Shown in pieces: positions 33,471 to 43,889 of a DNA stretch of 64,000 nt (its first letter is position 1; each line of letters starts with the position of its first letter). Under the pieces are notes generated by a model. The model saw only the letters and a program-made list of their open reading frames with translations, was not told the DNA's origin and ran no database searches. The DNA is from CAUZIZ01 sp965218775 (GTDB lineage Bacteria; Acidobacteriota; UBA6911; RPQK01; JAJDTT01): NCBI GenBank assembly GCA_965218775.1, contig CBDCLS010000003.1, forward strand, positions 310,001-374,000, read 5' to 3'. Made by a program: the position numbers and the translations under genes.

Positions 33471-34847
33471 ATGAAGATGGAAATATCCCGGCGGCGGGTG
33501 ATGCAGTTGATGGCCGCTGGCGCGGCCGTGACGGCCACGGGTCTCGGCTCGCGGAAAGCTAGCGCCGCGACGAATGGTCCGGGCTGGTATACGGACGACA
33601 AGCTCAAGGGCAAAGTGACGATGTTTGTATCCGCCGGTCAGCGGTGGGAGCTGCCGTCGCGCGTGGTGTTACCGCTTTTCAAGGAGCGGTTTCCCAACGT
33701 CGAGGTGGACATTCAAGCTGGGCCGCATGGCGACATGGTGACCAAGGCAATGCTACTCGCCAGCTCGCGCAGCACGGATCTGGATGTTCTGTTCTCTGAC
33801 TTTGGTCAATGGCCTGCCTTCGAAGCAGCCGGGGCCATGGCACCGTTGAAGCCGTTTGCAGATAAAGATCCCGATTGGTTCGAAGACTATCTGGGCGACG
33901 TGCCGGACGCCGTTTCGAAGCTCTACCGTGTTCCAGCCGAATCGGACGGCGTGCTGTACGGCCTAACGTCGGACGGCAATGCCAACCTACAAATCTACCG
34001 CCGCGATCTGATGGAGCAGGCTGGTATCAGCAAGGTGCCGGAAACTTGGGAAGAAGCTATCGAGGTGGCGAAAGCGTTACATAATCCGGATAAGGATCAG
34101 TTCGGTTTCATCACCACGGCACGTCGAGGAGGCTTCGCCGGTTGGGTATTCTGGGGCCTCCTGGCTTCCTACGGCGGGGAATGGTTCGATAAACAGGAAG
34201 AGGGCGGCTGGCATCCTACGTTCGACACGGATAAGGGTCACAGCGCGCTCGAAACCCTGAAGAAGTTGATGGCCTACGCTCACCCGGTAACGCTGAATGC
34301 GGCGGACGATGAGGTCAACACGGCACTGGCCAACGGTACGGCCGTTTTCGCGCCAATAGAGTGGGGCACTTCGGTGCTTAACGATCCCGACTTCAGCAAG
34401 TTCCCCGACGTCATCGCGCACGATCTCGTTCCGCGCGGCGAAACCTCCGAGAGCGCTCATCGGCCGCTAATGGGCGGGCTCGGCCAGTTCGTGTCCGCGC
34501 ACTCGGGCAATAAGGAGGCGGCTTGGGAGTGGATAAAGCACCTCAACTCGGGCGATTTCGTTGATACGCGCATTGGCGAAGCCTACGTGAAGAGCGCGGG
34601 CCAACCAGCCCGGGTCTCGCTCCTAACAAAGTTCGAAGATATTAGGCCGCATTTCGCCGGACTAAAGAAGACGTTTCCACATACGGTCTCTTTCGTTCCG
34701 TTAATCCCAGAAGCATTTACCCTCTCGGATATCATCGGAAACGAGGTCTCGGCCGTGATAACCGACGAGAAATCCATCGACGACGCGCTCAAGGCTATGA
34801 ACAAAGGTGTCGAACGAGTCATGAGAGACTCGGGGTATTACGGCTAG
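33471..34847 (+). CDS. ABC importer extracellular solute-binding protein (sugar type)
   Basis: 458 residues. The N-terminus is a twin-arginine-like signal (EISRRRVMQLMAAGAAVTAT, cleavage near KASAA). The body matches family 1 (maltose/glycerol-phosphate type) binding proteins: GKVTMFVSAGQRWELPSRVV, FKERFPNVEVDIQAG, GVLYGLTSDGNANLQIYRRD, WEEAIEVAKALHNP, GGLGQFVSAHSGNKEAAWEW. It presents ligand to the two permeases encoded directly downstream. It begins the long plus-strand operon of the island. Confidence 0.9.
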   Translation: MKMEISRRRVMQLMAAGAAVTATGLGSRKASAATNGPGWYTDDKLKGKVTMFVSAGQRWELPSRVVLPLFKERFPNVEVDIQAGPHGDMVTKAMLLASSRSTDLDVLFSDFGQWPAFEAAGAMAPLKPFADKDPDWFEDYLGDVPDAVSKLYRVPAESDGVLYGLTSDGNANLQIYRRDLMEQAGISKVPETWEEAIEVAKALHNPDKDQFGFITTARRGGFAGWVFWGLLASYGGEWFDKQEEGGWHPTFDTDKGHSALETLKKLMAYAHPVTLNAADDEVNTALANGTAVFAPIEWGTSVLNDPDFSKFPDVIAHDLVPRGETSESAHRPLMGGLGQFVSAHSGNKEAAWEWIKHLNSGDFVDTRIGEAYVKSAGQPARVSLLTKFEDIRPHFAGLKKTFPHTVSFVPLIPEAFTLSDIIGNEVSAVITDEKSIDDALKAMNKGVERVMRDSGYYG

Positions 34848-34883
34848 CCGATGTAAACCGATCACATCGGTTCGTTCGTTGAG

Positions 34884-35795
34884 ATGCTGACGCGGAAACC
34901 TCTAACACGTCTTCCGGAGAGTCGGGTAGCGCTGCTGTTGGTGCTCCCGACTCTCGTCATCTTGATCGGCCTCGCTATCTTTCCACTGGCTTGGGCCGGT
35001 GCCCTTTCGTTCCGGGTTGAGAACCTGTTCAATCCGCGAATCGGTCATTGGGTCGGTTTCCGTAACTTCGAGACGCTTCTCGGCGACACTGTCTTCTGGA
35101 AAAGCATGCGGCTGACTCTCGTCTGGAGTGCGGTCGTTGTTCCGATCCAGTTGGTGCTAGGTTTTGTTTTCGCGCTGATCCTTGATACCAAGATGCGCGG
35201 CATCGGATTGTTGCGAACCCTGATCATTATCCCGGTATTCGTTTCGCCGATCGCCATGGGGCTGACTTGGCGGTTTATGTTTGAGCCGGTCACCGGTGTC
35301 ATAAACTACGCGCTGGAGTCGGTCGGGCTACCTGGGGGGGCTTGGCACACCTCCGTTGATAGTGCTCTGATCGCGGTGATGATTGCGGACACGTGGCAGT
35401 GGACCCCTTTCGTCACGCTAATCCTGCTCGCCGGCATGCAAAATATCTCGCCGGAGGTGATTGAGGCAGCGCGTCTCGACCGCGTGCGCGGGTGGGCCTA
35501 CCTTTGGCGGATTGTCCTGCCATTGATCTGGCCGGTCGTTGCAGTTGTGCTTCTTCTCCGTTTGGTGGACTCCATACGGATTTTCGACCTCATATTCATC
35601 ATCACGCGTGGTGGACCCGGGACGTCGACTCTGGTCGCAAGCGTCCTGGACTTCTCGATATTTCAGTCTGGGCGTCTTGGCGTCATGGCGGCGCTCGGTT
35701 TCGTCATCTTGATCGCCATTAACATTGTGGTCCTCACGTTCTTGCGCGTTTTGCACCGGCAAGAGCAGTTGAGCCGAGGCAAAGCGAGGGCCTAA
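34884..35795 (+). CDS. ABC sugar-type permease, MalF/UgpA-like
   Basis: 303 residues, six membrane segments (first LLLVLPTLVILIGLAIFPLA). The EAA loop that contacts the ATPase is EAARLDRVRGWAYLWRIVLPL. Its stop overlaps the start of the second permease (TAATG), as usual for such heterodimeric pairs. Confidence 0.92.
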   Translation: MLTRKPLTRLPESRVALLLVLPTLVILIGLAIFPLAWAGALSFRVENLFNPRIGHWVGFRNFETLLGDTVFWKSMRLTLVWSAVVVPIQLVLGFVFALILDTKMRGIGLLRTLIIIPVFVSPIAMGLTWRFMFEPVTGVINYALESVGLPGGAWHTSVDSALIAVMIADTWQWTPFVTLILLAGMQNISPEVIEAARLDRVRGWAYLWRIVLPLIWPVVAVVLLLRLVDSIRIFDLIFIITRGGPGTSTLVASVLDFSIFQSGRLGVMAALGFVILIAINIVVLTFLRVLHRQEQLSRGKARA

Positions 35796-36610
35796 TGCGG
35801 CAACCGTGGAGAAGGGCTCTGGATTTTGCGGCCGTCTTCCTCGTGGCGATCTATCTTGCGCCCATCTATTGGATCGGCCTCACCTCGATCAAACCCGCAG
35901 TGGACATTAACTCACGCAAGCCGGTGTGGTGGTTCGATCCGACGTTGGAGCACTACGCGGAGGCGTTCCAGCGTTTTGAATTCGGCAAAGCCCTGTTCAA
36001 CAGTTTCGTCATCGTCGGAAGCGCGACGTTTATTACGATGGCTCTGGCCCTCGTCGCGGCCTTTGCGTTGGCCCGGATGAAACTAAGGGGTGCAGATGCG
36101 CTCTCCCTCGGGATTCTCTCCCTGCGGTTCATGCCGGGCGTCGTGGTTGCGGTCCCCTATTTCTTGATGTTCCAATCGGCGGGGCTGATCGATACGCATG
36201 TCGGTCTGGTCATTATTTACGTTGGTTTCGGTCTGCCGTTTGCCGTCTGGCTACTGCGCGGTTTCCTGCTTGATCTTCCTCCCGACATAGAGGAGGCGGC
36301 CCGGCTCGATGGTTTAGGTTGGCTTGCTATCATTCGGCGGATAGTTCTACCGCTTGCTGGCCCGGGGATTGCGGTGACCACTATCTTCACATTCGTGTTC
36401 AATTGGAACGAGTTTCTGTTCGCGCTCTATCTCACGCAGTCGGCCGCCGTCACGCTTCCCATCCAGATCGCGAAGATGATTGACGCATACACCGTGCTTT
36501 GGGGGACCATCAGCGGGGCTCTTATCATGCAACTTGTCCCGATGGTAGTCGTGGTTTTCCTTCTGCAGCGCCACATGATTCGAGGCCTGGCACTTGGCGC
36601 GGTGAAGTAG
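35795..36610 (+). CDS. ABC sugar-type permease, MalG/UgpE-like
   Basis: 271 residues with six predicted membrane helices. Family features are LAPIYWIGLTSIKPAVDI near the N-terminus and the EAA loop EEAARLDGLGWLAIIRRIVL. It pairs with the preceding permease and ends 9 bp before the ATPase gene. Confidence 0.92.
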   Translation: MRQPWRRALDFAAVFLVAIYLAPIYWIGLTSIKPAVDINSRKPVWWFDPTLEHYAEAFQRFEFGKALFNSFVIVGSATFITMALALVAAFALARMKLRGADALSLGILSLRFMPGVVVAVPYFLMFQSAGLIDTHVGLVIIYVGFGLPFAVWLLRGFLLDLPPDIEEAARLDGLGWLAIIRRIVLPLAGPGIAVTTIFTFVFNWNEFLFALYLTQSAAVTLPIQIAKMIDAYTVLWGTISGALIMQLVPMVVVVFLLQRHMIRGLALGAVK

Positions 36611-36619
36611 GGTATCGCC

Positions 36620-37741
36620 ATGGCGGTTTTGCTCTCGGATTTGGAAAAACGCTACGACGACGGGACGCTCGCGGTAAGCCGACTCACGCTTAGCATCGAG
36701 GAGGGAGAGTTCTTTACGCTGCTCGGACCATCCGGGTGCGGCAAAACCACTTTGCTCCGCCTTATCGCCGGATTGGAGGAGCCCACGGCGGGTTCGGTAT
36801 TGATCAATGGTAGCGACGTGACACACGTCGATCCGGGCGACCGCGACGTAGCAATGGTATTTCAGAGTTACGCGCTCTATCCACATATGACGGTTTTCGA
36901 GAATTTCACTCTCAACCTGCGAGTCGCAGGAGTGTCAAAGGAGGAAGCGCGTGGCCGCGCTCTCGAAACCGCCGGTCTACTCGGTATTGAAGCGCTCCTC
37001 GACAAGAAGCCCGGGAAGCTTTCCGGCGGGGAGCGGCAACGGGTTGCCCTCGGCCGGGCGATAATACGGCGGCCCTCCCTGTTCTTGATGGACGAGCCGC
37101 TCTCGAATCTTGATCTCAAGCTTCGGGAGCAGATGCGGTCTGAACTCAAGCAGCTGCATCAGCGCTTGGGAATCACCACCGTATACGTCACGCATGATCA
37201 AGCGGAAGCTCTAATCCTGTCGGACCGTATCGCGGTCATGCGCAAAGGGGAGATACAGCAGATTGGGGCGGCGATCGACGTCTACGAGGACCCAGCAAAT
37301 CTGTTTGTCGCCGAGTTCATTGGCAGTCCGGGGACTAATCTAATCAGGGTGGAGTTATCGCCGGGCTCCGTCCGGATAAACAACCAAACCCAGCTTCGGT
37401 GGACAGGAAAAGGGACAGGCGCAGCAATTCTAAGTGTGCGACCTGAGGATGTGCTCCTCGTTCCGGCTGACGATGGCTTGTTATGCGGTGAGATCGAACT
37501 GATTGAACCAACCGGCGCAACCGTCTTTGCGCTCGTCCGACCCGAGGGCGTCGGCGAGAGGCTCATCAGTCGGGAGCATTTGATAGTAGGTGCCGACGTG
37601 CACCGGCAACTGAGCGTAGGCGGGCGGTTTGGGCTGCGATTCAGAGAAGATCGAGTTCGCCTCTTTGATCCAGAGTCCGGAGCTGCAATGCCCGCGCCAG
37701 CGCCGGTCGTAGCGGCGAACAGCGTAGGAGGCCAGAAATGA
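36620..37741 (+). CDS. ABC importer ATPase, MalK/UgpC-like
   Basis: 373 residues. Walker A GPSGCGKTT, Q-loop MVFQSYALYPHM, signature LSGGERQRVALGRAI, Walker B LFLMDEPLSNLD and switch His YVTHDQAEA are all present. A C-terminal OB/TOBE regulatory domain (VRPEDVLLVPADDG) marks the sugar-importer class. It overlaps the dehydratase gene by 4 bp. Confidence 0.93.
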   Translation: MAVLLSDLEKRYDDGTLAVSRLTLSIEEGEFFTLLGPSGCGKTTLLRLIAGLEEPTAGSVLINGSDVTHVDPGDRDVAMVFQSYALYPHMTVFENFTLNLRVAGVSKEEARGRALETAGLLGIEALLDKKPGKLSGGERQRVALGRAIIRRPSLFLMDEPLSNLDLKLREQMRSELKQLHQRLGITTVYVTHDQAEALILSDRIAVMRKGEIQQIGAAIDVYEDPANLFVAEFIGSPGTNLIRVELSPGSVRINNQTQLRWTGKGTGAAILSVRPEDVLLVPADDGLLCGEIELIEPTGATVFALVRPEGVGERLISREHLIVGADVHRQLSVGGRFGLRFREDRVRLFDPESGAAMPAPAPVVAANSVGGQK

Positions 37742-38904
37742 GCGATCGAAGTATCCGGATCACGGGTCTTGACGTTTACCTCGTCGGAACGACTTGGCGC
37801 AATTTTGTGTTCGTCCGGCTGACAACCGACAGTGGGATTGAGGGCTGGGGCGAGGCGACCGCCGAATATCGTGAGCATGCGATAGCCGCGCATCTTGAGT
37901 TTCTTTCGCATCGTCTCGTCGGGATGGACGCCTTGGCTCCGGGAGCCGTGTGGGAGCGCATCGTCGGCGAGGACTTCATGCGCGGCGACGTAGTGGGCCT
38001 TGCATCTGCGGGCGGCGTGATGACAGCATGCCTTGATATCGCAGGCAAAGCCCATGACGTCCCACTTCATCAGCTCCTTGGCGGCGCCTTGCGCACCCAT
38101 GTCCCGGTCTACGCCAACGGCTGGTACCGAGGCGAGCGGGCGCCTGCTACTTTTGCCGAGTTGGCCCGAGCCGTGACCGAACGCGGCTACCGGGCGCTAA
38201 AGATCGATCCCTTTGGCTCTTCCGGCGCGTTGGCCACGCGTCACGAGATTCTCGAGGGAGCCACAATTGTGGGGGCCGTTCGTGAGGCGGTCGGTGTTGA
38301 TGTCGAGATATACATTGATGCTCACGGGCGATTCACACCATCTTCAGCACGGTTCGCTGCAGATGCTCTCGCGGTGCATGAAGTAGGATATCTTGAGGAA
38401 CCTGTCGCGCCTGACAACCTCAAGGCATTGCAAGCCCTGCGCGATGTCGCGCCTATTCCCATCGCCGCCGGAGAGAGATGTCTGGGTCGGCAGGGATTCA
38501 AGGGCCTCATCGAGGGCGCCTGCGTCGACGTTATCCAACCCGATATTTGTTGGTGCGGCGGGCCAATGGAAGCCCGATACATTTCCGCGTGGGCGGAACT
38601 CCACCAGATGGTGGTTTCATTCCACAATGCGAATAGCCCTTTTGCCACGGCAGTTGGATGCCACGTAGCCGCGACAATTCCGAATCTCCTTGTAATGGAA
38701 AGCTTTGACGACTTCGACGACCCATGGATATCGGACGCATTCCCTGAACGATTCGCCGTAGCCGACGGCCTGATGCAGGTGCCGAAATCTGCCGGGGTAG
38801 GCATCACGCCGGACCCAGAGGCATTCAGAGCCCATCCGGCACAGCCAATATTTCTCGACCTGAACCAGCCGGGGTGGGAAATGCGCCAAGGTGTCTTGGA
38901 GTGA
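37738..38904 (+). CDS. Enolase-superfamily sugar-acid dehydratase-like enzyme
   Basis: 388 residues of the mandelate racemase/muconate lactonising group. Metal ligands are visible as DAHGRF (Asp), LEEPVAPDN (Glu) and AAGERCLG (Glu). The catalytic candidates are Lys in ALKIDPFG, Asp in IQPDICWCGG and His in SFHNANSPF. The pattern is closest to galactonate/gluconate-type dehydratases rather than to racemases, but the exact substrate is not readable. Coupling to the ABC genes suggests that it acts on the imported compound and yields a 2-keto-3-deoxy acid. Confidence 0.88.
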   Translation: MSDRSIRITGLDVYLVGTTWRNFVFVRLTTDSGIEGWGEATAEYREHAIAAHLEFLSHRLVGMDALAPGAVWERIVGEDFMRGDVVGLASAGGVMTACLDIAGKAHDVPLHQLLGGALRTHVPVYANGWYRGERAPATFAELARAVTERGYRALKIDPFGSSGALATRHEILEGATIVGAVREAVGVDVEIYIDAHGRFTPSSARFAADALAVHEVGYLEEPVAPDNLKALQALRDVAPIPIAAGERCLGRQGFKGLIEGACVDVIQPDICWCGGPMEARYISAWAELHQMVVSFHNANSPFATAVGCHVAATIPNLLVMESFDDFDDPWISDAFPERFAVADGLMQVPKSAGVGITPDPEAFRAHPAQPIFLDLNQPGWEMRQGVLE

Positions 38905-39046
38905 GGTGGGGGCATGACTTGCACCCAACACTCGCAGCACCACTCCTGCAATTTGGTCACACCGGAGGGGTGCGGCGCGGAGCTGCCAGAAATTCTTGCG
39001 CTCCGCGGTGCCCATCCCTGCCTGTCCGCAACAGGGAGCTAATGAG

Positions 39047-41053
39047 ATGAATAGAGATACAAACGTATTTGAGCCTCCAAAGCTACTTCTCGACAAATGC
39101 GATTTCTGCGGCCAGTTCATTTTCGCCGGTGAGCAGTCTGTTTCCCGTGAGAAAAAACTCTTCTGCCGTCAGTCATGTGAGCGCGCCGATCGTGAACAAC
39201 CGTCGGCGCAGGCGCTGGCAAATTCGCTCTCCGACTGGTTTCAGGATTCAGAGACCGAACAGCTTGCCGACATCGATCCCATCAATCTCGAGGTCTTCGT
39301 AGGTGCGTTCCGGTCCACCTGCCTCGAAATGGGAAACACGATGATCCGCACGGCGCACTCGCCTGTGTTCTACGAGGGAGAGGATTTCACCTGCGCGATC
39401 TTCGACGCGGATTTATGCCGCGTGGCTTTGTGGGAAGGCAACCCAGCTCAGTTGGGCTCTCTCGAATATGGCGTCCGTGCCGCCATCGCGCAGTTTGGCT
39501 GGGATGATATCTATGAAGGCGACGTGATTCTTCATAACAACTCTTATGTGGGCACGCCGCATTTACCGGAATTCCTAATGACAAAACCGGTCTTTCACGA
39601 GGGTCGCGTCATCGCGGTGGTGGCGACGATCGCTCATCACACCGACGTGGGGGGCAAAGAGCCGGGCGGGATGCCCGGCGACGCTACTGATATTCACCAG
39701 GAGGGCGTTCTTATCCCGCCGGTCAAGGCGTTTGAGAGAGGCAAAGCCGTCGATTCCATCTGGCGAGTGATCTTGTCCAACATGCGTACGCCGCAACCGA
39801 GTTATGGCGATTTCTTGGCGATGGTCGGTTCCGTCGAAATCGGGGAGCGGCGGACCAGAGAGTTGGTCGCCCGCTACGGAGTCGAAACCGTCCTGGAGTA
39901 CATGAAGGCGGTCCAGCGGCATGCAGAGCGCCACATGCGTGCAGAGATAGAGCGCATTCCCAATGGTGTTTACGAATCGGAGATTCTACTCAGCGACGAC
40001 GGCGTTACGCCCAATCGGCCTTACCTAATCAAGGTTGCTATCACGGTGCTCGATCGTGACGTCTTGTTCGATTTTCGGGGCTCTGATGTTCAGGCGCGAG
40101 GGCCTGTCAACTGCCCGTTCGGCGTCACTGTCGCCGGTTCGATCAACGCTCTCTATAACCTTGTCGATCCCATGGTGCCCCGGAACCAGGGCGCCTATGT
40201 TCCGATGCATTTCGTGATTCCGCGTGCAACGGTCCTCAACTGTGAGTATCCAGCGCCACTAAATGCGGGGAATTCAGAAACACACAACGTCATCGCCGAA
40301 TGCTGTCTTGCGGCGCTTGCGGAAGCTGTCCCCGATCGCGTGATAGCGCCGAGCGGTGCCACCGTTTCCCTTTTCAGCGGAGGCGGAATCGACGAAAAGC
40401 ACGAGCGTTTCGTGTTCATCACCTGGGAGTCCATCGGCTGGGGGGCCGCAAGCAGCCGAGACGGGGGCTTTGGTATCGCGTGGGTAGGGGTTCGGTCGCG
40501 TACCTATTCTACCGAAGTGCTCGAAAGTCGTTTTCCCTGGCGCATCGAATATTACGAGATTCGGCCCGACAGCGGCGGCGCCGGCCGGTTTCGGGGCGGC
40601 TTCGGCGTTGAACGCCGGTACCGCTTTCTCGGCGACGAGATGACACTCAACGCAGTTGCCGACTACTTCCTGTCGCCGGCCCAGGGGTGGGACGGAGGTG
40701 GGCCGGGTGCGACCACCGATATCCGGATCATTGAAGCGAGCGGCACAGAGAAGCTGGTAACGGAGCGCCCAGACGGTGGGTCTTCGGCAAGCAAATTCAG
40801 CGGCATATGGGTCGACAACGGCGAAGGATTTCTCATCCGAACAGCCGGCGGAGGTGGCTACGGCGATCCGCGCCAACGGGACCGAGCGCAGGTTCTCGAC
40901 GATGTATTCGATGGCTATGTCACGCCGGAGAGAGCCGTCGAACTCTATGAGGCAGACAAAGACGAAGTGGCGCGTGCGTATGCGCGAAGTTGGGCCCCGT
41001 TTCGCGCCCGTTTCCGCGACGCTGCGTTGGCGCCGAAAGGAGATCGCTCATGA
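39047..41053 (+). CDS. hyuB: HyuB-like protein with fused N-terminal zinc ribbon (pair 2)
   Basis: 668 residues from the ATG at 39047. Residues 16-44 are a zinc ribbon (KCDFCGQFIF ... LFCRQSC), absent from the first HyuB but like its operon's separate 67-residue protein. The HyuB domain begins near residue 75 (DPINLEVFVGAFRSTCLEMG) and contains GDVILHNNSYVGTPHLPEF, HHTDVGGKEPGGMPGD, PSYGDFLAMVGSVEIGERR, PLNAGNSETHNV and TAGGGGYGDP. The gene overlaps the HyuA-like gene by 4 bp. Here the order is B then A, the reverse of pair 1. Confidence 0.9.
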   Translation: MNRDTNVFEPPKLLLDKCDFCGQFIFAGEQSVSREKKLFCRQSCERADREQPSAQALANSLSDWFQDSETEQLADIDPINLEVFVGAFRSTCLEMGNTMIRTAHSPVFYEGEDFTCAIFDADLCRVALWEGNPAQLGSLEYGVRAAIAQFGWDDIYEGDVILHNNSYVGTPHLPEFLMTKPVFHEGRVIAVVATIAHHTDVGGKEPGGMPGDATDIHQEGVLIPPVKAFERGKAVDSIWRVILSNMRTPQPSYGDFLAMVGSVEIGERRTRELVARYGVETVLEYMKAVQRHAERHMRAEIERIPNGVYESEILLSDDGVTPNRPYLIKVAITVLDRDVLFDFRGSDVQARGPVNCPFGVTVAGSINALYNLVDPMVPRNQGAYVPMHFVIPRATVLNCEYPAPLNAGNSETHNVIAECCLAALAEAVPDRVIAPSGATVSLFSGGGIDEKHERFVFITWESIGWGAASSRDGGFGIAWVGVRSRTYSTEVLESRFPWRIEYYEIRPDSGGAGRFRGGFGVERRYRFLGDEMTLNAVADYFLSPAQGWDGGGPGATTDIRIIEASGTEKLVTERPDGGSSASKFSGIWVDNGEGFLIRTAGGGGYGDPRQRDRAQVLDDVFDGYVTPERAVELYEADKDEVARAYARSWAPFRARFRDAALAPKGDRS

Positions 41054-43092
41054 TCGTTATCGGCGCGGACGTTGGTGGCACCTTCACCGACGCCGTGGCG
41101 TGGAACAGCGCCACTGGTGAGAATCGGTTCGCCAAAGTACCGTCAACTCCCGACAATCCGCAAGGTGCATTTTTTGATGCTATCTCGGAGTTGGATTATC
41201 CGCTCGAATCCGTTGACCGGCTTGTTCATGGCACGACGCTAGCCACAAACACGATAATCGAACGACGTGGGGCTCGAGTCGCCCTCATCGCCAACGAGGG
41301 CCACCGTGACGCGCTGGATCTTCGGCGCGGAATTCGGCCATTCGGGCACATCCACGATCTTCTCTGGGCGCCTGCGCCTGCGCTAGTACGGCGCGGTCTT
41401 CGGGTTGGCGTGGGGGGAAGGATCGACGCGCACGGTCAGGAAATCGAACCCCTGGTAGAAGAGGACGTCGAGGCGGCCATCGCATTTTTCGGCGAGCACG
41501 ATGTCGAGGCCGTCGCGGTCGCGTTACTTTTCTCTTACACGAACGATTCTCACGAGCGGCGGATCGAAGACATGATCCGCGCCCGAAGGCCGGACCTACC
41601 GGTTTCCCTGTCGTCCCGAATACTCCCGCAATGGCGCGAGTATGAGCGCACAAATACCACCGTCGCGGATGCCTTCGTCAAACCCCGCATGTCAGATTAC
41701 CTAGAGCGTCTTGACGCGGGATTACGGGAGCGCGGCCACAAGGGTTCCTTGCAGATAATGAAGTCCAACGGTGGTGTGATGACAGCGCGCCGCGCCGCGA
41801 ACTTGCCGATCGAAACCTACCTCTCGGGGCCAGCGGGCGGAGTTGTCGCGGGATACCACATTAGAAACCTGAGCGAGCGTTCAGGCCTGCTGGTCACCGA
41901 CATGGGGGGCACAAGCTTCGATGTGTCCGTTATCACTCCGGAGGGCTATACGACCACGACGGAATCGGAAATCGATCTCACTTTGCCGATTTCGATACCG
42001 ATGCTTGATGTACGTACGGTCGGCGCTGGCGGAGGGTCCATCGCTTGGATCGACCCAGGGGGAGCCCTTAAGGTTGGTCCAAGAAGTGCCGGCGCACTGC
42101 CAGGCCCCGCGAGCTACGGTCGCGGCGGAACCGAACCGACGATCACTGATGCAAACGTTGTGCTGGGCCGACTGCCAGCCGATCAACCGCTTGCTAGCGA
42201 TCTAAAGCTCGATTCAGATCTGGCGCGGCGTGCCGTCGCCAGCGTGGCTGAGCAGCTTGGGCGAACGGTCGAGGAAACGGCGGCCGGAATAATCAACGTA
42301 TGTGTCGCCAACATGGTGGCCCAGATTCGTGCCGTGACCTCTGAACGCGGCGTCGACCCCCGCGAGTATGCGTTGCTCGCCGGTGGCGGCGCAGGCCCAT
42401 TGCACGGAGCTCTGATAGCGGCGGAACTTGGAATGAATACGGTGATCGTCCCGGCTTACGCTGGCTTGCTTTCAGCCTCGGGACTAGTCCAATCGGACAT
42501 TCGCATTGACTTCGTGCGCTCCTTCCCGGCTCTTCTCGACGAAACCTCCTTCCAGCAAATGCGCCAGATTGTCGCCGATCTCAAGAGCGAGGGCAGCCGC
42601 GCTTTGCACGAGGAGGGTTACACCGAAACTCCCAAGATCGAGGCTTCAGTGGAGCTCCGTTATGCCGGCCAGAACTGGGAGATCCAGGTGCCTTTCGACC
42701 CCGAGAAGGGGGATGACGACGTGGCGCGCACGTTTGATGTCGAGCACCAGCGTCTATTTGGGTTTGCCCTTCCTGAACATGGGCGCGAGGTAATCAACCT
42801 GCGGGTATCTGCCGTTGGCGTCAACGCAGAGGCGGAGCAGCTAACGCCCAGGCGCGCGTCCAGTGGTCCCTCCGTACCAACCGATGCTCTGGTATGGAAC
42901 CAACAGGACGGGCAACCGGAGACCGCGACCGTACTCGATCGCAACGACCTGCCAAATGGATGGCGGGGAACGGGACCTGCGATCATCGCGGGGCGCGACG
43001 CGATCACGTGGCTGCCTCCAGAAGTAGAAGCGGTCGTGGACGATGCCGGACAACTAATTTTGGAGGTACCGTCGGAATCTCGTTTGGTGTAA
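41050..43092 (+). CDS. hyuA: HyuA-like protein (pair 2)
   Basis: 680 residues from the ATG at 41050. Features: VIGADVGGTFTDAVAW, TTLATNTIIERRGA, IMKSNGGVMTARR, LSGPAGGVVAGYH, TDMGGTSFDVSV, VGAGGGSIAWIDPGG and a C-terminal domain with LRYAGQNWEIQVPF. It is clearly paralogous to 24999-27056 but substantially diverged, so the two pairs probably act on different steps or substrates. It is coupled to the HyuB upstream and followed by the RraA-like gene. Confidence 0.9.
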   Translation: MIVIGADVGGTFTDAVAWNSATGENRFAKVPSTPDNPQGAFFDAISELDYPLESVDRLVHGTTLATNTIIERRGARVALIANEGHRDALDLRRGIRPFGHIHDLLWAPAPALVRRGLRVGVGGRIDAHGQEIEPLVEEDVEAAIAFFGEHDVEAVAVALLFSYTNDSHERRIEDMIRARRPDLPVSLSSRILPQWREYERTNTTVADAFVKPRMSDYLERLDAGLRERGHKGSLQIMKSNGGVMTARRAANLPIETYLSGPAGGVVAGYHIRNLSERSGLLVTDMGGTSFDVSVITPEGYTTTTESEIDLTLPISIPMLDVRTVGAGGGSIAWIDPGGALKVGPRSAGALPGPASYGRGGTEPTITDANVVLGRLPADQPLASDLKLDSDLARRAVASVAEQLGRTVEETAAGIINVCVANMVAQIRAVTSERGVDPREYALLAGGGAGPLHGALIAAELGMNTVIVPAYAGLLSASGLVQSDIRIDFVRSFPALLDETSFQQMRQIVADLKSEGSRALHEEGYTETPKIEASVELRYAGQNWEIQVPFDPEKGDDDVARTFDVEHQRLFGFALPEHGREVINLRVSAVGVNAEAEQLTPRRASSGPSVPTDALVWNQQDGQPETATVLDRNDLPNGWRGTGPAIIAGRDAITWLPPEVEAVVDDAGQLILEVPSESRLV

Positions 43093-43137
43093 CGGGCGCC
43101 CGCCAATCATTTGAACGTTGAAGTAGGGAGAAGGAAC

Positions 43138-43803
43138 ATGCCGCTAGATAAGAAACTCATGGACGAGGCCCGGGAAAAACTCTTTTCCGGGGTCGTGAAC
43201 GATGTTCTCGATTCGCTGGATTATCGCGACCAGGCAATGTATTCGCACATTCGTCCGCTTGATGAGGATCTAGTTCTTTTCGGGCCAGCGCGAACCGCCC
43301 AGTGGATGCCTGTGGCCGATGTAGAGGAGGGCGAGAACCCCTACGAAGGGGAGATAGCTCTTGTTGATGATTTGAACGCGGGCGATGTAATCGTTATGGC
43401 CTGCGCCGGCTCGATGAATTTTGCTTCGTGGGGCGAACTCCTTTCGACGGCCGCGGCGATTCGTGGTGCGGCCGGGTGTGTCACGGACGGATTGGTGCGC
43501 GACGTTCGCGTAATACGAGAAATGAAATTCCCGGTATTTCACGGTGGAATTCGACCCCTCGAATCGCGGCGTCGCGGGAAGATCATGGCAATCGACGTTC
43601 CAGCAGAAGCGGGCGGCGTCCGGACTTGCCGAGGTGATTTGGTCTTCGGAGACGTGGACGGTGTCGTTGTGATTCCTAGCGATGTCGCCAAAAAAGTGGT
43701 CGAACTCGCGCTCGAGAAGGTTGAGGCTGAGAGCGTAACTCGACAAGAGTTGAGAAAAGGGTTGGCACTCATGGACGTCTATGAAAAATACGGCGTCCTA
43801 TAA
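43138..43803 (+). CDS. RraA-like aldolase/demethylmenaquinone-methyltransferase family protein
   Basis: 221 residues from the ATG at 43138, with GGGAGAAGG upstream. The family core GAAGCVTDGLVRDVRVI holds the metal/substrate residues (G...DG..RD), and VFGDVDGVVVIPSDVAKKV is the second signature. Catabolic family members are 4-hydroxy-4-methyl-2-oxoglutarate/4-carboxy-4-hydroxy-2-oxoadipate aldolases that split off pyruvate. In this operon it could cleave the product of the dehydratase. It is the last intact gene of the island. Confidence 0.85.
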   Translation: MPLDKKLMDEAREKLFSGVVNDVLDSLDYRDQAMYSHIRPLDEDLVLFGPARTAQWMPVADVEEGENPYEGEIALVDDLNAGDVIVMACAGSMNFASWGELLSTAAAIRGAAGCVTDGLVRDVRVIREMKFPVFHGGIRPLESRRRGKIMAIDVPAEAGGVRTCRGDLVFGDVDGVVVIPSDVAKKVVELALEKVEAESVTRQELRKGLALMDVYEKYGVL

Positions 43804-43889
43804 CCGGATGATATTCGCAAAACAGCACTCATTTCGCCTCGACGACAGTCGAGACTGGCGATCGGAGTGGTGGCGAAGGACGTGATGCT